Shown here in pieces: positions 10,801 through 23,470 of a DNA stretch of 64,000 nucleotides. The position numbers and the translations under genes are program-made. Where the stretch lies: positions 1 through 64,000 of the forward strand of contig JAANDG010000015.1 of the NCBI GenBank assembly GCA_036852015.1. The letters run 5' to 3'. The notes beneath the pieces are model-generated. The model did no database searches. It had not been told where the DNA came from and saw only the letters and a list, made by a program, of their open reading frames with translations. This DNA is from Pelodera strongyloides. Taxonomy: Eukaryota > Nematoda > Chromadorea > Rhabditida > Rhabditidae. Each line of letters starts with the position of its first letter. Position 1 is the stretch's first letter.

Positions 10801-13800
10801 GCAGAAAAGTATATGGAAATCTGTGTGTTTATTCAGTTTTGCATATGATGAACTAATTGAAAAGTGCAGTTTAAACAAATGTGGTAATGGTTCTTTATTT
10901 CAATCATACACGCGAATAGTATATCAGAATATAACACAACAAACATGCATTGTATAGAAAAGTCGAAAGATGTAATTTGTGATTGCGATTCTCGTAGAGC
11001 GTCCACCTTATATACATGTACCCGCAGGCGAAAATACCTTTCACCTGTTCGTAATAACGAAGGCGAAATGCGGGGTGATTTATTATTTATGTCGATTTCA
11101 ACTCTACGTTTGTTTCTGTACTTCCACCCACACCAAAAGCGGTCACTCAGAGGTGATCTGACGTGGGTTTTCGAGTTAGACTAAGTGAGCTGAATATCTC
11201 GGATTTGGTGTCGCGAATGAGGAATGGCCCTCCCTCACAATATGTCATCATTGAGGTTGGAGTGAACGTGCTTTTCCGGTTGGAAGTTGTTGGAGACCGA
11301 GTTAAGTGACACAGAGAGGAAACAGAATAAGAGAGGAAAACAGATAAAGGGGAACACTACTATAAGTTGGACGAAAAAGAAACCTTTGACTCGCAATCGC
11401 AAGGAAACAAATACGCAGTACTGTACATATTATTGAGGAATGACTTCTAATTTTCCACATTATGTACAGAGTTGAAGCATAATTTCTGAGTACGGACGTG
11501 TTTTGTTGGGCAACTAAATTTTCAAATTCAAAAGATTTCCTAAAATAACTAATACGATCAACTGACAATAGCCACCTAATTATCCATTAAAACAACATTT
11601 TCCCACCCTCACCAAATTGAAAGGTTTGTTGAAATTTGACACCCTTACATTGATTTCGAATAAAAATATTTTGCAGAGGAAAGTGGTCAAGCGCTTAATT
11701 AACATGATCAAATACATACATGTCCTAATACCTTTCAAGCTTCAATAAAGAAGAACATAAGGCTCCGCCATAGACTTTGTTTAATTTTAGATTATTTAAC
11801 TTGGGTTCTTTGGCCGTCACCTATTTGTTATTACAGTTGAACTGTGCAAGAGAAGAACACCAGTGGGCGAAAGCGTACGTCATCGTCCATGTTGTCATTA
11901 TGAGGTGTATAACAAGAAACGCGAGCTCAACCCTCTAAACAATTTATTTTACGTGCAATAAAGTCGTCAAGCCGAGTATGTCTACAGAATTGAGTGGAAT
12001 TTCAATGGTGCATTTAACATTAAATAGTTAGCGTAGGGTCTTATCTACAAGTTTTCATGATGGGCTTATACTGAAAGGAAGTTGTTCGAAAATGAAGCGC
12101 TATTATACCAAATACATTATATCTTCCGTCATAGTTCCATGTGACACTAGGTGGGATTTCAGAGTAAAAAAGGTGTGTACCCACGCAAATACTTCTGAAT
12201 GAAGGGGATTTAAGTCATACACAAATAATTATTTTCTACGTGTTTATCAAAATTTCATGATGAGATTCTTTTTCACAAAATGCCAATACGCGTTCACAAA
12301 GAGGAGATTACGCAAATAAAAATTAATAACGACTCAGTGGAACAATGACGATTGCTGAACTATAATATATTCAAATAAAACATGGTTAAATGACACTTCT
12401 TTAAGAATATTTTAGGATGTTATGTATGTACCTAATATGGTTGATATAATAAAGAGTGTGGAGTCATTCTCTGACTGACAGTTCAATGCCTTTTGATGTC
12501 TAGATCAAAATACATATCTGAATATTTTTGGATCATTGTTTAATAATAAGAGCACTCCGTTCTGAATGAAACATCCAGAGCATAGACGAGATTGTTAAGC
12601 TGTCAAAATACATTTATACAATTATTGTGATTTCGTTAAGCCGGGCAGAACAATATGTTATTGAAAAATGTGAAAGGAAGAAGGTAACTGTGATGAGTGG
12701 TAAGGATTAATGAATCCTTCTTGTTCTATTTAAAACAATAGGAAGAGAACTCGTACATATTTCTAGATATTGCTAGAAACGTTATCGGTCAGTTAAGAAA
12801 TATTTAACTTTTTTGCAACATCTGTGCTGGGGGACATATTTTGTCAATCAGACTTGAAGCAAGGCTCGTGCTTTCGGCATCTGCTTAAATACACTGAACA
12901 CGGCTTGCAAATACTTATGCATACTGATGTCAGGCGAAGCAGAACACATCCTTACAAAAGAGAGGCACAAAAAGTATAAAAAGAAAATACACCACAATAG
13001 TGTACAATTCAAAAGGGACCATGATTCATTATTTGTATGTCTTTCTATCGAAATTAGACTGCTCAATGGGATCTTAATTTGATATATGGACTCAAGCCAC
13101 GGCCATGCATGGACCTTTAATCTTATATAATTCTATCGAAATTCAGCTGTTTCAGCTTTGCATGAGAATACACAAAGAATTATATGAATGGTGAGAATAT
13201 AGTAAGAGTTATGGCATGGTATGTTATTCTGCGAAATAGGTTATATGCGATGTGAGCTTCCTCACACGCAGGCTGTGGGACAAAGTTGTTGTCGTAACAG
13301 GGAGGTGGTGTCATCGTGTCATGGTACAAGACGGTGATAGCTAACCGCTATCTCCGCATTACAGAATAGCCGTGCTATTCTCATATCGCACTTAGCTACT
13401 ACTCATCATTCTGACATTCCAATCGTATTTCTCTCAATTAGACGTAAAACAACTGTTTTGCTTTTTTTTACGAATGTGTCAATGTCTTTTGACTTTAATT
13501 CCCTCGATTGGGAATATTTCGAATTGAATACAAGAGGTGGTACTTAACGAAGAGAAAGCAAATATGATCGCTCTAAGGGAACCCCTTATTGCAAGTGGTC
13601 TTAGTTGCGTGGCAGTAGTGCTTTCCACCAATAAAGGTTAAAATCAATAGATTACATACACTTCTGCTAATTTTATGCCTATTATTTTTGGAGATCTTTA
13701 ATTTGAATAGCTATCCAATATTTAATCCAGTTAAATTATGTGAACCTTTCCGAAAATTATCCTTCATTCAATGATCATATCCTAATTTGACGGTTGTATA

Positions 13801-15750
13801 GCTAGTTAAGTGTTGCTCGATATGTTCTTTGTTAGCTACCTACATATATAGTCTGAGGCAGGCATTATCAATATGTCAAAAGCAGGGCAATCTAAGAGTT
13901 TTTCTGGTATCCGTTGCAAATGCAACGCTTTTAAATGTCAGTGAACACTTTTTGGTCTCCGATCTAGAAAAAAACCAGTGGCTGGGAACTTATTTGAAGG
14001 AAACCGTAAAACTCGAATAAAGTAGAAAAAAGTTCTTCGAATGCTTCCAAAACATTCCTCGTAGCTGGTCATAAATATGCTTGTGACGAAAGAGGAACCT
14101 ACGCATTAGGAGATATACTCTATCGAAGTGCATGTGTAGGCTTTTCTTTGTCGAGTTCACGAGATTTCCATTCATGTTTGCATCCATTTCATAAATTATT
14201 ATACCTGACGCAATAACTAAATGTAAATGAACTGAATATTCCACGTATGTTCGAAGCGGCTGTTATGACAACGTAAGAACAAAGTTCACAAGAAATGTGA
14301 CTTACTTGTAAAATTGCTATTTTTCAGTGGTTCTAAGTATTATCCGGATTTGACTAGAAGTCGGATACAAATTTCCTAACAATTAGACTGAAATCTAACT
14401 AAAATATTATTTGTACTGTTGAGTTCTATCCAAAATGGTTTAGTTTTCGGCGTTTGTATTTCTTGACACGAGATCGACGATTCTATAACTTTTAAGTTCG
14501 TTTACTGATTGAAACAAACCAAAAAGAAACAAGCCCCGAAGATTTTAGAGAATAGTCAAAGAAATTTTTTTTCAACTTCGAATGGAGTAGGGTCTTCTCA
14601 TTTGAATATACCAATCTACCACGAATTGTATCCAACTAAATGATTATTTTGGGGCAATTAATGCGTTTATATTTGGCAAATGGCAAGACTTTACTAGTAA
14701 TTAACGGAGCTGGAGCAGGGCAAAATAACCCCATTTCATTCTTTGACGCTGTAATAACCATAATGTATGCGAGTAACCTGATAACCAGCAATTGGCCTTT
14801 TTAGCGAAAGTTTACCATGAAAATGTCATCGAGTGGGTTGATGTTTAATATTCCTTCCGGCTCGCTGTTAGTGAGATGATCTAATAATAGATCGTGAATT
14901 CAACTTTTGTTGGACCGTTAGTATTGTGCTGAACAGGAACAATGAGTGCAAAGTGTTGGGTTAAGTTGGGATACCGTCTTAGTGAGATGTTTCATCATTA
15001 TAAGATGGAGTCCAACTGTTCCGTGTGACGTGCAAATTCCTTTTTAAGCCCAATTTCCAAATTTCAATGAGATGTGTGAAGAGCAGACACTTTATAAAAA
15101 GATAAAGTCAGGCCTAATTAGAAGTTTGCGCCTACGCGGATAAAAATAAAGTAAAATTGAGAACCTTGCTTATACGTAACAGTGATCATGGGCCGCGTCA
15201 TGACACATTTCGTTCGCCATGGCTGATAACGCATTATACCACCCGCAATGAATACAGTTTAGAATGAAAAGTCAAATTTCATCCGTGAAAGGTGCAGGGC
15301 CTTTGTGAATCTGTACAATAAGATGGAATTGGGATAACAGTAAATAGACTAAAGAGACGAATAATCTAATAAGCGTTTTGATTCCATTAATTATTCTTTG
15401 TTGAGATAAGCCGTCACGAAGCGCCTCGTTTCTGATGCTCTGTAGAAATTCAAAGTCATGTTCCCCAGGTACCAAATTACGTAGTTTTTGCTCAGGTGTA
15501 TTTTTTGTCACACGTACTTCGCAAACTTTGCAGTACAAACGCGCAGTCAGTTAGAGCTAGCTTTCGCTAGTTGCCGAATGAATTGAATGTTTTGGCACAA
15601 AATGCAATCATATTGTTAATTAATTTAAGTTGGTGCACCTAATGATTAGATGACGTTGGCCCATTTAATGTCACGCTGATGATACCACAGAATAATGTCC
15701 AATTGCTAACACGTTTAAGGCTGGGATGAAAATTCCTTTGTATACTGACA
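7831..15750. other. 8-kb spacer without a supportable gene
   Basis: AT-rich sequence separating the divergent neuropeptide and channel genes, presumably including both promoters. Scattered short open frames occur on both strands; the most protein-like are at 11160-11303 (both strands open) and 15272-15538 (minus). No tRNA, domain motif or phase-consistent exon series was found. Confidence 0.45.
15272..15538 (-). CDS. unassigned open frame
   Basis: An 88-codon minus-strand frame whose first two thirds read like globular protein (TPEQKLRNLVPGEHDFEF, SIRNEALRDGLSQQRI) and whose end becomes hydrophobic. No good acceptor precedes it (TACTGCAAAG at best), and no domain is recognised. It could be a single exon or a decayed fragment of a gene or transposon. 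Confidence 0.2.
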   Translation of the reverse strand: MYCKVCEVRVTKNTPEQKLRNLVPGEHDFEFLQSIRNEALRDGLSQQRIINGIKTLIRLFVSLVYLLLSQFHLIVQIHKGPAPFTDEI

Positions 15751-15758
15751 TATTACAG
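15751..15758 (+). promoter_or_regulatory. probable trans-splice acceptor of the channel gene
   Basis: TATTACAG lies 26 bp before the ATG at 15785. An in-frame TAA between them rules out a coding exon entering here, so the site is best explained as a spliced-leader acceptor with a very short 5' UTR. Confidence 0.5.
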
Positions 15759-15784
15759 GTTCATAAGGGAAGCAAAAGTTGGTG

Positions 15785-18700
15785 ATGCCCTCCCCACTCG
15801 GGAGGCCAGTCCGAGTAGGGGTCTTTGAACATGACCCAGATGCCTTCAAGTGCTTCAGAAGGTCAGATCAAACACTTATGGTTTCTTTCTTCTGTTATCG
15901 CCGTATATGTTGAGGCAATGTGTCTTTGGATGTTAACAATCAAGTAGTAATTAGTATTTGTATATCTACTTAGTACATCTAGTTAGTAGCAACTAGACTT
16001 AGTACTTGTAGGAGTTTAATGCTCTTTGACAAGGTAAGTTAGATGTGACCATCTCCAGGGCTCCAACTAATTGCGACAAGCCTGGTGCCGAGATGGAAAT
16101 CGTTCGCATGGTTATGGATATACTTGGATGGGAGTGGGAAGTGGTAGGTCTTGGTCTATTTATTAACTAGGGTTTTAATATGATTATGATGCGCAAATAA
16201 TATCCTTTACACATGCAGTACACGTAAAGCATGTGTCGTTATAGGTGGACACCAAAGCTGATTACAATGTATACAACGATTTCGGCAATTTAAAAGAAGA
16301 TGGCCAGTTCTCTGGAATAATGGGTCTTTTGGAGAATGATACGGTGGATATGAGTGGATTATCAATGAGGATTACACCAGAAAGAATGCAAGCCGCACAT
16401 TTCACATTTCCCATCAGATACTTTCAGGTATATTTAATAATTTAATGATCTACTGCCACAATTTTATACAAGATAGAATACTTGCTTACAAAGATTAATA
16501 CGCAGCAAGAGTAGAGAAAACAGCACATTTGCAAGCAATTAAGTAAACTAATGGACAAACTACACCTGCAGGATGAAACTCCAATTTGATCTCAATTACA
16601 GCAGCTGCCAGTGTTCCTCTGCATATTTGTGTTGAGTAAATGTCAACAGAGGTGGTCCTTTAAGTACTAATGTTTTCCCAAATTAACCGCTGGGAGTCCT
16701 TGTCACATGCAGAAGAGAACTACAAAGAACATATTTGAGTACATATGCTGCCACAAAAAAAACTTCAAGCAGCGAACTTTGATCAATTTGTCCGACAAAA
16801 ATGATTGCTTCATATTCATATTTATTGAGGAAATCACCCTCAGTTGTATTTTGCAACACAGATAAATAATTATGCTGATAGACACCGATGAAAACAAGTG
16901 TTTGAAAGGAACGGGGGGGGGTTATCGCTTGATTAGTTCAGGGAAGCCATTTGCAAGTTTCCTACCAGATGTGTAAAACATTCGAATTTATTTTTAGTGG
17001 GTGAAAAACCTCTTGGCATATTTCTTTTCGGGTAAATATATTCAATTAATGGGCAATAATTGGAACTATAGCGGTAAAATTGAAAAGATGAAAAGAAAGT
17101 TGAACAAAGAACAAAGAATAACGCCATTACGTAATTAAAATGAACCCTTCGCTCCTGTCTGTTTTCTTCCCTAATCCTAAGCAGATTAAGCATTTTATAC
17201 CTTTAAAGTACAGACACAACACTTTTATACCATTAGTGCAGGTACAACACAAAAATGCTAGCAATGCCGAGGGAGTGAACCTATTTTGAATAGACCCAAC
17301 GAATGATAGGACAACGGACGAAACACATACATAAAGTACACTAACCGTTGTATATGGGCGAGTGGTTACTTTCAGAATAATAACGTATTTAGCTCCACCT
17401 GAATGGTATATTGAAAGAAAGGAGAACTAACAAGCATATTTTGAGAACAAAGACAGTTGAGGAACCTCGGTCCCCTGAGAGTCATGTCCAGCATGCTAAT
17501 TCATTGAATACTAAATGTATGCAAAGTTATTCAGTTTTTACCCCTCTAATGATGAATTTTTCCTTTGTCCAACATCCTTAAACCGCTGATAGTTGACTGA
17601 AGAAATAATTCCGAACGAGCTCTTTTTTTGCGAAATTAATGTTCTTTTTTTTAAAGTTTTTGTGATGTTTAACAAACAGTCACACTTATTTAACTAATAT
17701 AAGACTTCCAATGCACACACATAGAAATATACACTCAGCAAAAGTAATTAAATCTCATGTTTTGCAAGATGCAGCAACAGTGGCGTATTATTTGTTTGTT
17801 ACTAGTATCTAATTATGTATTTTATAGCAAGTGTACATTGTTTCACGGCCGCCAGAAAGCGACTTCCGCAATTTCATCTTTGCCACCTTTACAACAAGAA
17901 TATGGATATTATTGTTTGTGACCATAATTGGCGTGGCCTTTCTTCGGTTTATTATTGCCGTTTTCGTCCTGAAGAGAGGACACGGAACAAAATTTCAACG
18001 ATTTGGAACTAGTCTGCTAGTACGTGATTTTATTTATTTGCCTAAAAGCTTGCTATTGATTGTGAGTGTTTTTTTTTGTGATTTAGCGGCCTGAGAGAAA
18101 TTGAAGCTTTCCGAACTAAACCTTAGATTTGTATTACAGGAAATCTATGGCGTGGTTGTTCGTCAGCGCCTTCCTCATCCTCAAATCTTATCCGCAATGA
18201 TTTTGGAGGGGACGATGATAGTTCTTATGCTTGTTGTGTACACTTACTATCAATCGGCCATGAACTCAAAGCTGACAGCTCCACCAAAACCAGCCATCCC
18301 GTTTCTTCACCAATCAGAGTTAATTGGTAGGAGCCTAAATCTTTACGAATTCGGAATTCCTGGCTATAATTGAAATTGACCTTTTTTATCTAAATCGTAT
18401 CATCGCCTTCCGTTTTCAGATCTTCTCGAAAGCGGTCACCGCTACTTGACGTATTACTACAACTTCAGCTTGGAAGGCTCAAGTCGGAGTAACCAACGAA
18501 GATTGAAAAAAGTTATGTTGTACAATCCAATAATTGCCCACGAAAAAGAGGAAGACGTGGTCGCTGAGATACGGTGAGTGGATGGTTTCGACCAACTTAC
18601 AACTACCTACTACTAACACCTATGGAGCAGGTAACGAATATTATTGCTACTATGTGTGTTCTTTCAGTCGTGGAGGTGTATTTTATTCAATGTACGACAT

Positions 18701-20067
18701 CGAATTCCTTCCGCATGAAGTGAGCTCATGGGATCGACGGCAGGTATGCGTTTTTCTGACTTCGAATCATGTTCCTAATTTCGCAGTGAAAAGAAAACTG
18801 AGGGGTTCAGTGATGTTGCATGAAGTCGTTTTTCAGAGCGGAAGCTCCGAATTTTACGGCAAGGTAACAATTTTTCCGATAAAACCTTCTTCGTAGTATA
18901 TAGTTTTATGATAAAACAACAAACTATGAGAAAAGAAACTCTTTTCATTCAGGATTTGACTGTGATACGGGATACAACGGGCCTGTTGAGTTACGTTGCT
19001 TTTGGATTCAGCAAAGGAAATAGGAAATTATGCAGAGCGTAAGTATCAGACATACCGATTGTAACACAATTTGTAATTTTGGAATTCGAAATTGTGAAAA
19101 TTGTTTTAAAGCGCATGTCAAGCCTGATTCACAGATAATCTATAACACGCTGTCACAAAATACCGTAGTTTAAACAATTTCTCTCGCGCCCTCCTCTTTT
19201 TCTTTGCTGACTTCAAAAATTTCTCTTACGCCCTCCTCTTTTTCTTCGCTGTCTAACAGCCTCGTAAATTCAAACGTCCCGTGGACAGAGATATGGCTTA
19301 GTTTTGTCCGCACGACTCGAATCCCATACTGAAGGAGTTTTTTGGAGCGGTTTGAAATTGTTTTTCTTCTTACATGAAAGTTTTTGTTTATTTTTATTTT
19401 CACTTTCCTCACTTTCAAAACATAAGCTTTTTTTTTTAGCCCAACATGAAAAACCGGCTTGACATTCCCTTTAATTCTGTTCTAATTTATCATACAAAAT
19501 ATGTAACCCGAGCTCCGGAGGCCAAAGGCGCGATACCTCCAATGCCGATTGGTTTAATTATGGACATGTAAAAACATTAATTTTCTGTTGCAGGTTCAAT
19601 ACTGCTCTGATGCAGGTTCTACCTGGAGTTCCTCAAATAACACTCGCACCAGGCAACGGACATAAAAAGGATCCGGAAGACATATCTGTGCAAGCGAGAA
19701 AATCAAGCTTGTCGCTCACAAAACACTTGGAGCAGTTATTCGAAATTTACATAATTGGTGAGAGAGGTTTTGTTGATAAAATTATAACTATTATAATAAA
19801 TTGTTTCTAGATAGCAAGGTGAATTCATCCGGAAATAGGTGATAAGTTCAATATGAGGGAATATATTAGAAATTTTTACTCATAGAAATTTTTTTAGGTA
19901 TGGGATGTTGTATGCTCGTCTTCTTGGTTGAAGTAATTGTGGAACGTTTGTGGAGAGCAAAAGCAATCAGAAGATACAGCATAAACAACTCGGAACAACT
20001 GCGCCGACCGTCGGTGGCACAAATCCTCTCCACTGCGAGGATCAGAATTCAGTCTATCGTTAGATAG
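15785..20067 (+). CDS. divergent ionotropic glutamate receptor-like channel, nematode family
   Basis: Eleven exons join in phase: 15785-15861, 16059-16143, 16245-16427, 17828-18019, 18140-18326, 18420-18573, 18668-18743, 18837-18863, 18953-19038, 19594-19757 and 19898-20067, giving 466 residues. Residues 1-120 resemble the S1 half of a ligand-binding domain: PVRVGVFEHDP, the FSGIMGLLENDTVDMSG block, and RITPERMQAAHFTFP, whose Arg matches the carboxylate-binding Arg of glutamate receptors. Membrane spans fall at about 140-163, 196-217 and 408-426. TYYQSAMNSKLTAPP sits where classical receptors have SYTANLAAFL. S2 motifs include LEGSSRSNQRRLKK, GGVFYSMYDIEFLP and VIRDTTGLLSYVAFGF. There is no large amino-terminal domain, as in the small nematode-specific subfamily of W02A2.5/T25E4.2 type (from memory). 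No signal peptide is seen on the chosen start. Ligand and ion selectivity cannot be predicted. Confidence 0.88.
18837..18863 (+). CDS. 27-nt microexon of the channel gene
   Basis: It encodes SGSSEFYGK between WDRRQ (exon 18668-18743) and DLTVIRDTTG (exon 18953-19038). The acceptor GTTTTTCAG and donor AAG/GTAACA are good, and it is phase 0 on both sides, so inclusion and skipping both keep the frame. A longer reading from an upstream AG at 18786 is out of phase with the exon before it. Confidence 0.65.
19111..19467. mobile_element. MITE-like element in a channel intron
   Basis: ATGTCAAGCCTG at the left end and its near-perfect inverse CCGGCTTGACAT at the right end bracket about 355 bp inside intron 9. 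The interior holds two direct copies of about 30 bp containing CGCCCTCCTCTTTTTCTT. No transposase is present. Target-site duplication is not clear. Confidence 0.4.
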
Positions 20068-20366
20068 CAGGCACCACCTATTAGGATAGAGAATAATGAA
20101 TATTTCGACTCATTGTCAGTATTGGTTACATACGATTCTAGGAAATTGTGTATTTTTTGTTATTGATTGATTGCTTTGTTGTCTTGATAGGAGCTATACG
20201 GGAAACTTACCCTTCGCACAACACCTTGTTTATTTCACAATAGTTCGATTCATATGCAAGCAATTATCGAGCTCCGTCGTTACCTTTGTCTTAAATTTGT
20301 CCGATGGTCGGCGTTTCTGCATTTTATGCGCGGGTTTCCATTTGCAGTTGCCCCACTTGGAGGTGC

Positions 20367-20372
20367 AATAAA
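20367..20372 (+). terminator. poly(A) signal, channel gene
   Basis: AATAAA 300 bp after the TAG stop at 20065-20067, on the same strand. Confidence 0.5.
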
Positions 20373-21074
20373 GTTTTCGTCAGCCTAGAATTACTGCAAA
20401 GTACTTGAAACTGCTTCATCAGACTTTTAAAGAAACCGGCTCTGAAGGCTTTGAATTTTCTTAAGTGTAATAGTAATATATGGCTAAGTATGTTTAATTA
20501 AATAATAATTACTGTTCATCAATCTGCAATAATCCCCCTTATTTGTGGAACAATCTTTATTAAATGAAGTATTGAGTAGGCATGATCTTGATGTTGACAT
20601 CGCTAAGCGAGTGAGGTTACTTGTTATCAAACACATCATATTGTCGCAGCTTCACAAAGTAAAAATAAAGTTATTTCTTTGCAGTTATGCAAAGTCGTAA
20701 CCTTATCTTCACAACACCACAAGGCTAAATTGGCGACCTTTCTTAAAGGGGTTGCCATTCATAAACTGATCGAGTAACGGGAACAAGTTAGCGCCCTCTA
20801 TGTCAGCAAAAAACAATATGTTATATACCATGAGACATTTTACGTCGTTTTAGCGCAAATTAGGGGTCGACGTCCATTTACTGAACATACAGTATTGATC
20901 TACTCGATTGCACAATTTCAACTGTCCAATTCTTCCGGTCAAACACAGCCGCAAATAAGAAAACTTCTACAGTTTTCTTGTAGTTTAAAGAGTGCCGGAA
21001 CAAACAAAAAAAGTTTGTGGTTGTTTCTTCTCGTTGGATCCAAATTTCCATTGCCCTTTCAGTCCTCCTAATGT
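20373..21074. other. spacer, no gene seen
   Basis: AT-rich intergenic DNA between the channel gene and the tRNA. Confidence 0.5.
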
Positions 21075-21146
21075 GCGTTCGTGGTGTAATGGTTAGCATG
21101 GATGCCTTCCAAGCATTCGACGGGGCTTCGATTCCCCCCGAACGCA
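21075..21146 (+). tRNA. tRNA-Gly(UCC)
   Basis: A 72-base cloverleaf: acceptor stem GCGTTCG/CGAACGC (7 perfect pairs), D arm GGTGTAATGGTTAGC, anticodon stem GATGC/GCATT around loop CTTCCAA (anticodon TCC, one G-T pair), T loop TTCGATT and discriminator A. A T5 run at 21151-21155 serves as polymerase III terminator. In the T stem, GGGGC opposes CCCCC, so the normally conserved G53-C61 pair is C-C and box B reads GCTTCGATTCC. It may be a functional variant or an early pseudogene. Confidence 0.88.
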
Positions 21147-21155
21147 GAAATTTTT

Positions 21156-23470
21156 GCACTTATATCACAAATATTTTTAAATGGTGATTGTCTGACTTTA
21201 ATTAGCATTAGCATCTTCTTTGATATTATATGTATATCAAAGAAGTGTTTCCTTTCTTTACTTTGTTGAAGCAAACACTCGAACAAAACAATATCCCATG
21301 TTCTATCCCTTGTAAATTGCCAATTAACGGATCGGTGTTGTTTCCTATCTTCTGTCGCCTTGATATTGTCGGGGTCGTAAACGAAGCGTCCTTTCAACTC
21401 ACTCAGTTCAGTCCTCCGGCGCGACCTTGTTTCGCAAGGAAACCTGTAATTGCGGTCCCGATTTTAACTCAAACACTTAATTGACTCCCGAGTCGTTCGC
21501 GCCCGAAACTCGACCTAAGCGTTGTATTCATCCATTCTAATCTAAGTGGCCACTTCGCATAAACCTTAAAAGCAATCCCGTCGACGTTCACCTTACACGT
21601 GCCCAACTCATACTCATCTGTCTCTCATCGGGTCTAGTAATTCTCGAAATGCGAGAACATACAATTCCAGTCTCGCAATGTGGATCATCAATGTTCAGGT
21701 TTGGTTGGCGCTGGGCCAGCTTATGGCCGATGAATAAACAAATGTGGGAAGGGGAGTCAGTTTTGTGGTTCCATCCCGCATGCCTCCTTTCCCTTCTGTT
21801 AATCACTGTGTTTACGTAATCTTCCGATTAGACTAGCGCATGTTTTTGTTCTGGATCTTTACCATAAATCTCGGACGCAACACGGAGAACTCACGTAGAC
21901 CAAATGCCCGAGTACCTCTTCACATGTGTGATGTACAAGTTGCCTATGTTATGCATGTTGCTATTACATATTCGTTCAAGTGTTTTAATAAATGTTGCCG
22001 TGTGGCCGTACCTAGCACTCCTAAATTTTCCCATTACTTTTTTCCTTGTTATCCTTACTGTAGTGCAAATATTAGTCGCATGGTTCAGGGCCGTTTCTCA
22101 ATTCGTCTTTTTCTGACGTGATGCCGCTCCTTCACTAAGCGTCCCGTATTGTATTTATGTTTACTCTACTGAGCAAGTTCTTCCCGACAAAACTCTTTTT
22201 GAAGATCCATTTGGCATTTATTGCTGTTTTCATGCATACTTCGTTTTTAACGGTTTAGAAATTGTTAACACTTGATGAATATTTTCCTAACGTATTTTAA
22301 ATCCGGCGATCAAATAGGCTATATCCATCCGTTAAACATAGTTCTTCTTTGCTATGTGTTCCAGATAAGCATCTCCCCAATTCCACAAAAAGCACGACAC
22401 TTGCTGAGATTTTTGAAGGAACTCCGTTCTGGTTGCTCCATTATAACACTTTTATTCGCGTCATCGATAGAAAAGCTCCTATCAATTAGAGAGTACTAAC
22501 AACATCCTTGGAGAATTTTTGTAGTGTTTGCAGCCTTTCTGATATTTTTATCGTTACTCTCACAGAACAACTCCCAAATACTTATCCGTGTATATTTTCT
22601 TTTAACTGCCAGGATTGTTTCCCATTTAATCATCTAACATTGTCGAAGGTCAGATATGACAAACGACCGATGACTACAAATGCGGTTTGAGTTTTTGTGT
22701 TATTACGAGTTGTGTATACTTCATAGCCCTTATCCAATGCCTGTGCTGACAGATTGGTGCATCGATGCTTATTTGTGCTCAGCAGATTGAGCTGTTGGCG
22801 TAGGTAAATACAATAGAACAGTCAGCAACACCGGTATCCCAAATTACCGAATGAGTTCTGACCTTCATGGCAAGTTCACTTATTGTTGGCCCTCGGCTAT
22901 AATTTTTGCCAACAATAAAGATGCCTCATTTCTAAGGTCGTTATCTTTTCGCGCGCGTTTTCAAATAGCGTCATTTTAAAGTATTAGCATATGACTTATG
23001 GGCTGATTTTAAAAATTGGAAATAACTTTTTCTTTCTAAATTTGCTGTAAATTTTATGTTCTTGCAGGGGTGTTACACGTTCATAATTTCTTGAAATATT
23101 AGTCACATTTGAGTGCAATTTTTGTCAAACGTTAGCCGGCTCCCATAAGCCCAAGTAAGGCGTATTATATCAATCAATAATTCCGATCATTGGACCAATT
23201 ACCCGGGTTCTCTCTTCGGGCGGCGATTGTTTGATCATGATTCGCGAATTTGACATTTTTGCACGATGTGCGCGCGGAACCTCGCCCAATGTCCACTTCA
23301 GTGTATATGTGATAGATTTGGACAACTTTTATATAGTCTACCTAACTTTTAATACGCCCAAGTGCACTAGTGTTCAGGGCCATATATTTTCCATATACGC
23401 TAGATCAATATGAAATTCGTTCGTTTATTGTATTGAGCATTTATTGTTCATTTATTCGAAGTGCAGAGTT
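21156..23470. other. spacer, no supported gene
   Basis: Mixed composition, somewhat GC-richer at 21300-21800 with short open frames on both strands (the minus frame at 21588-21806 being the most regular). No splice-consistent model or domain was recognised. Confidence 0.4.

Noticed and set aside
12848..13066. Minus-strand frame with a hydrophobic stretch, considered as a second small secreted peptide gene
   Set aside because: No dibasic cassettes, no amidation sites, no splice support; hydrophobic runs are common in translated AT-rich DNA.
18787..18863. 77-nt channel exon starting at the AG at 18786
   Set aside because: Entering there from phase 0 meets a TGA at once; the 27-nt exon from 18837 fits phase on both sides.
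18534..18896. 120-codon frame in the channel locus
   Set aside because: It reads through introns 18574-18667 and 18744-18836; only the segments assigned to exons fit the protein family.
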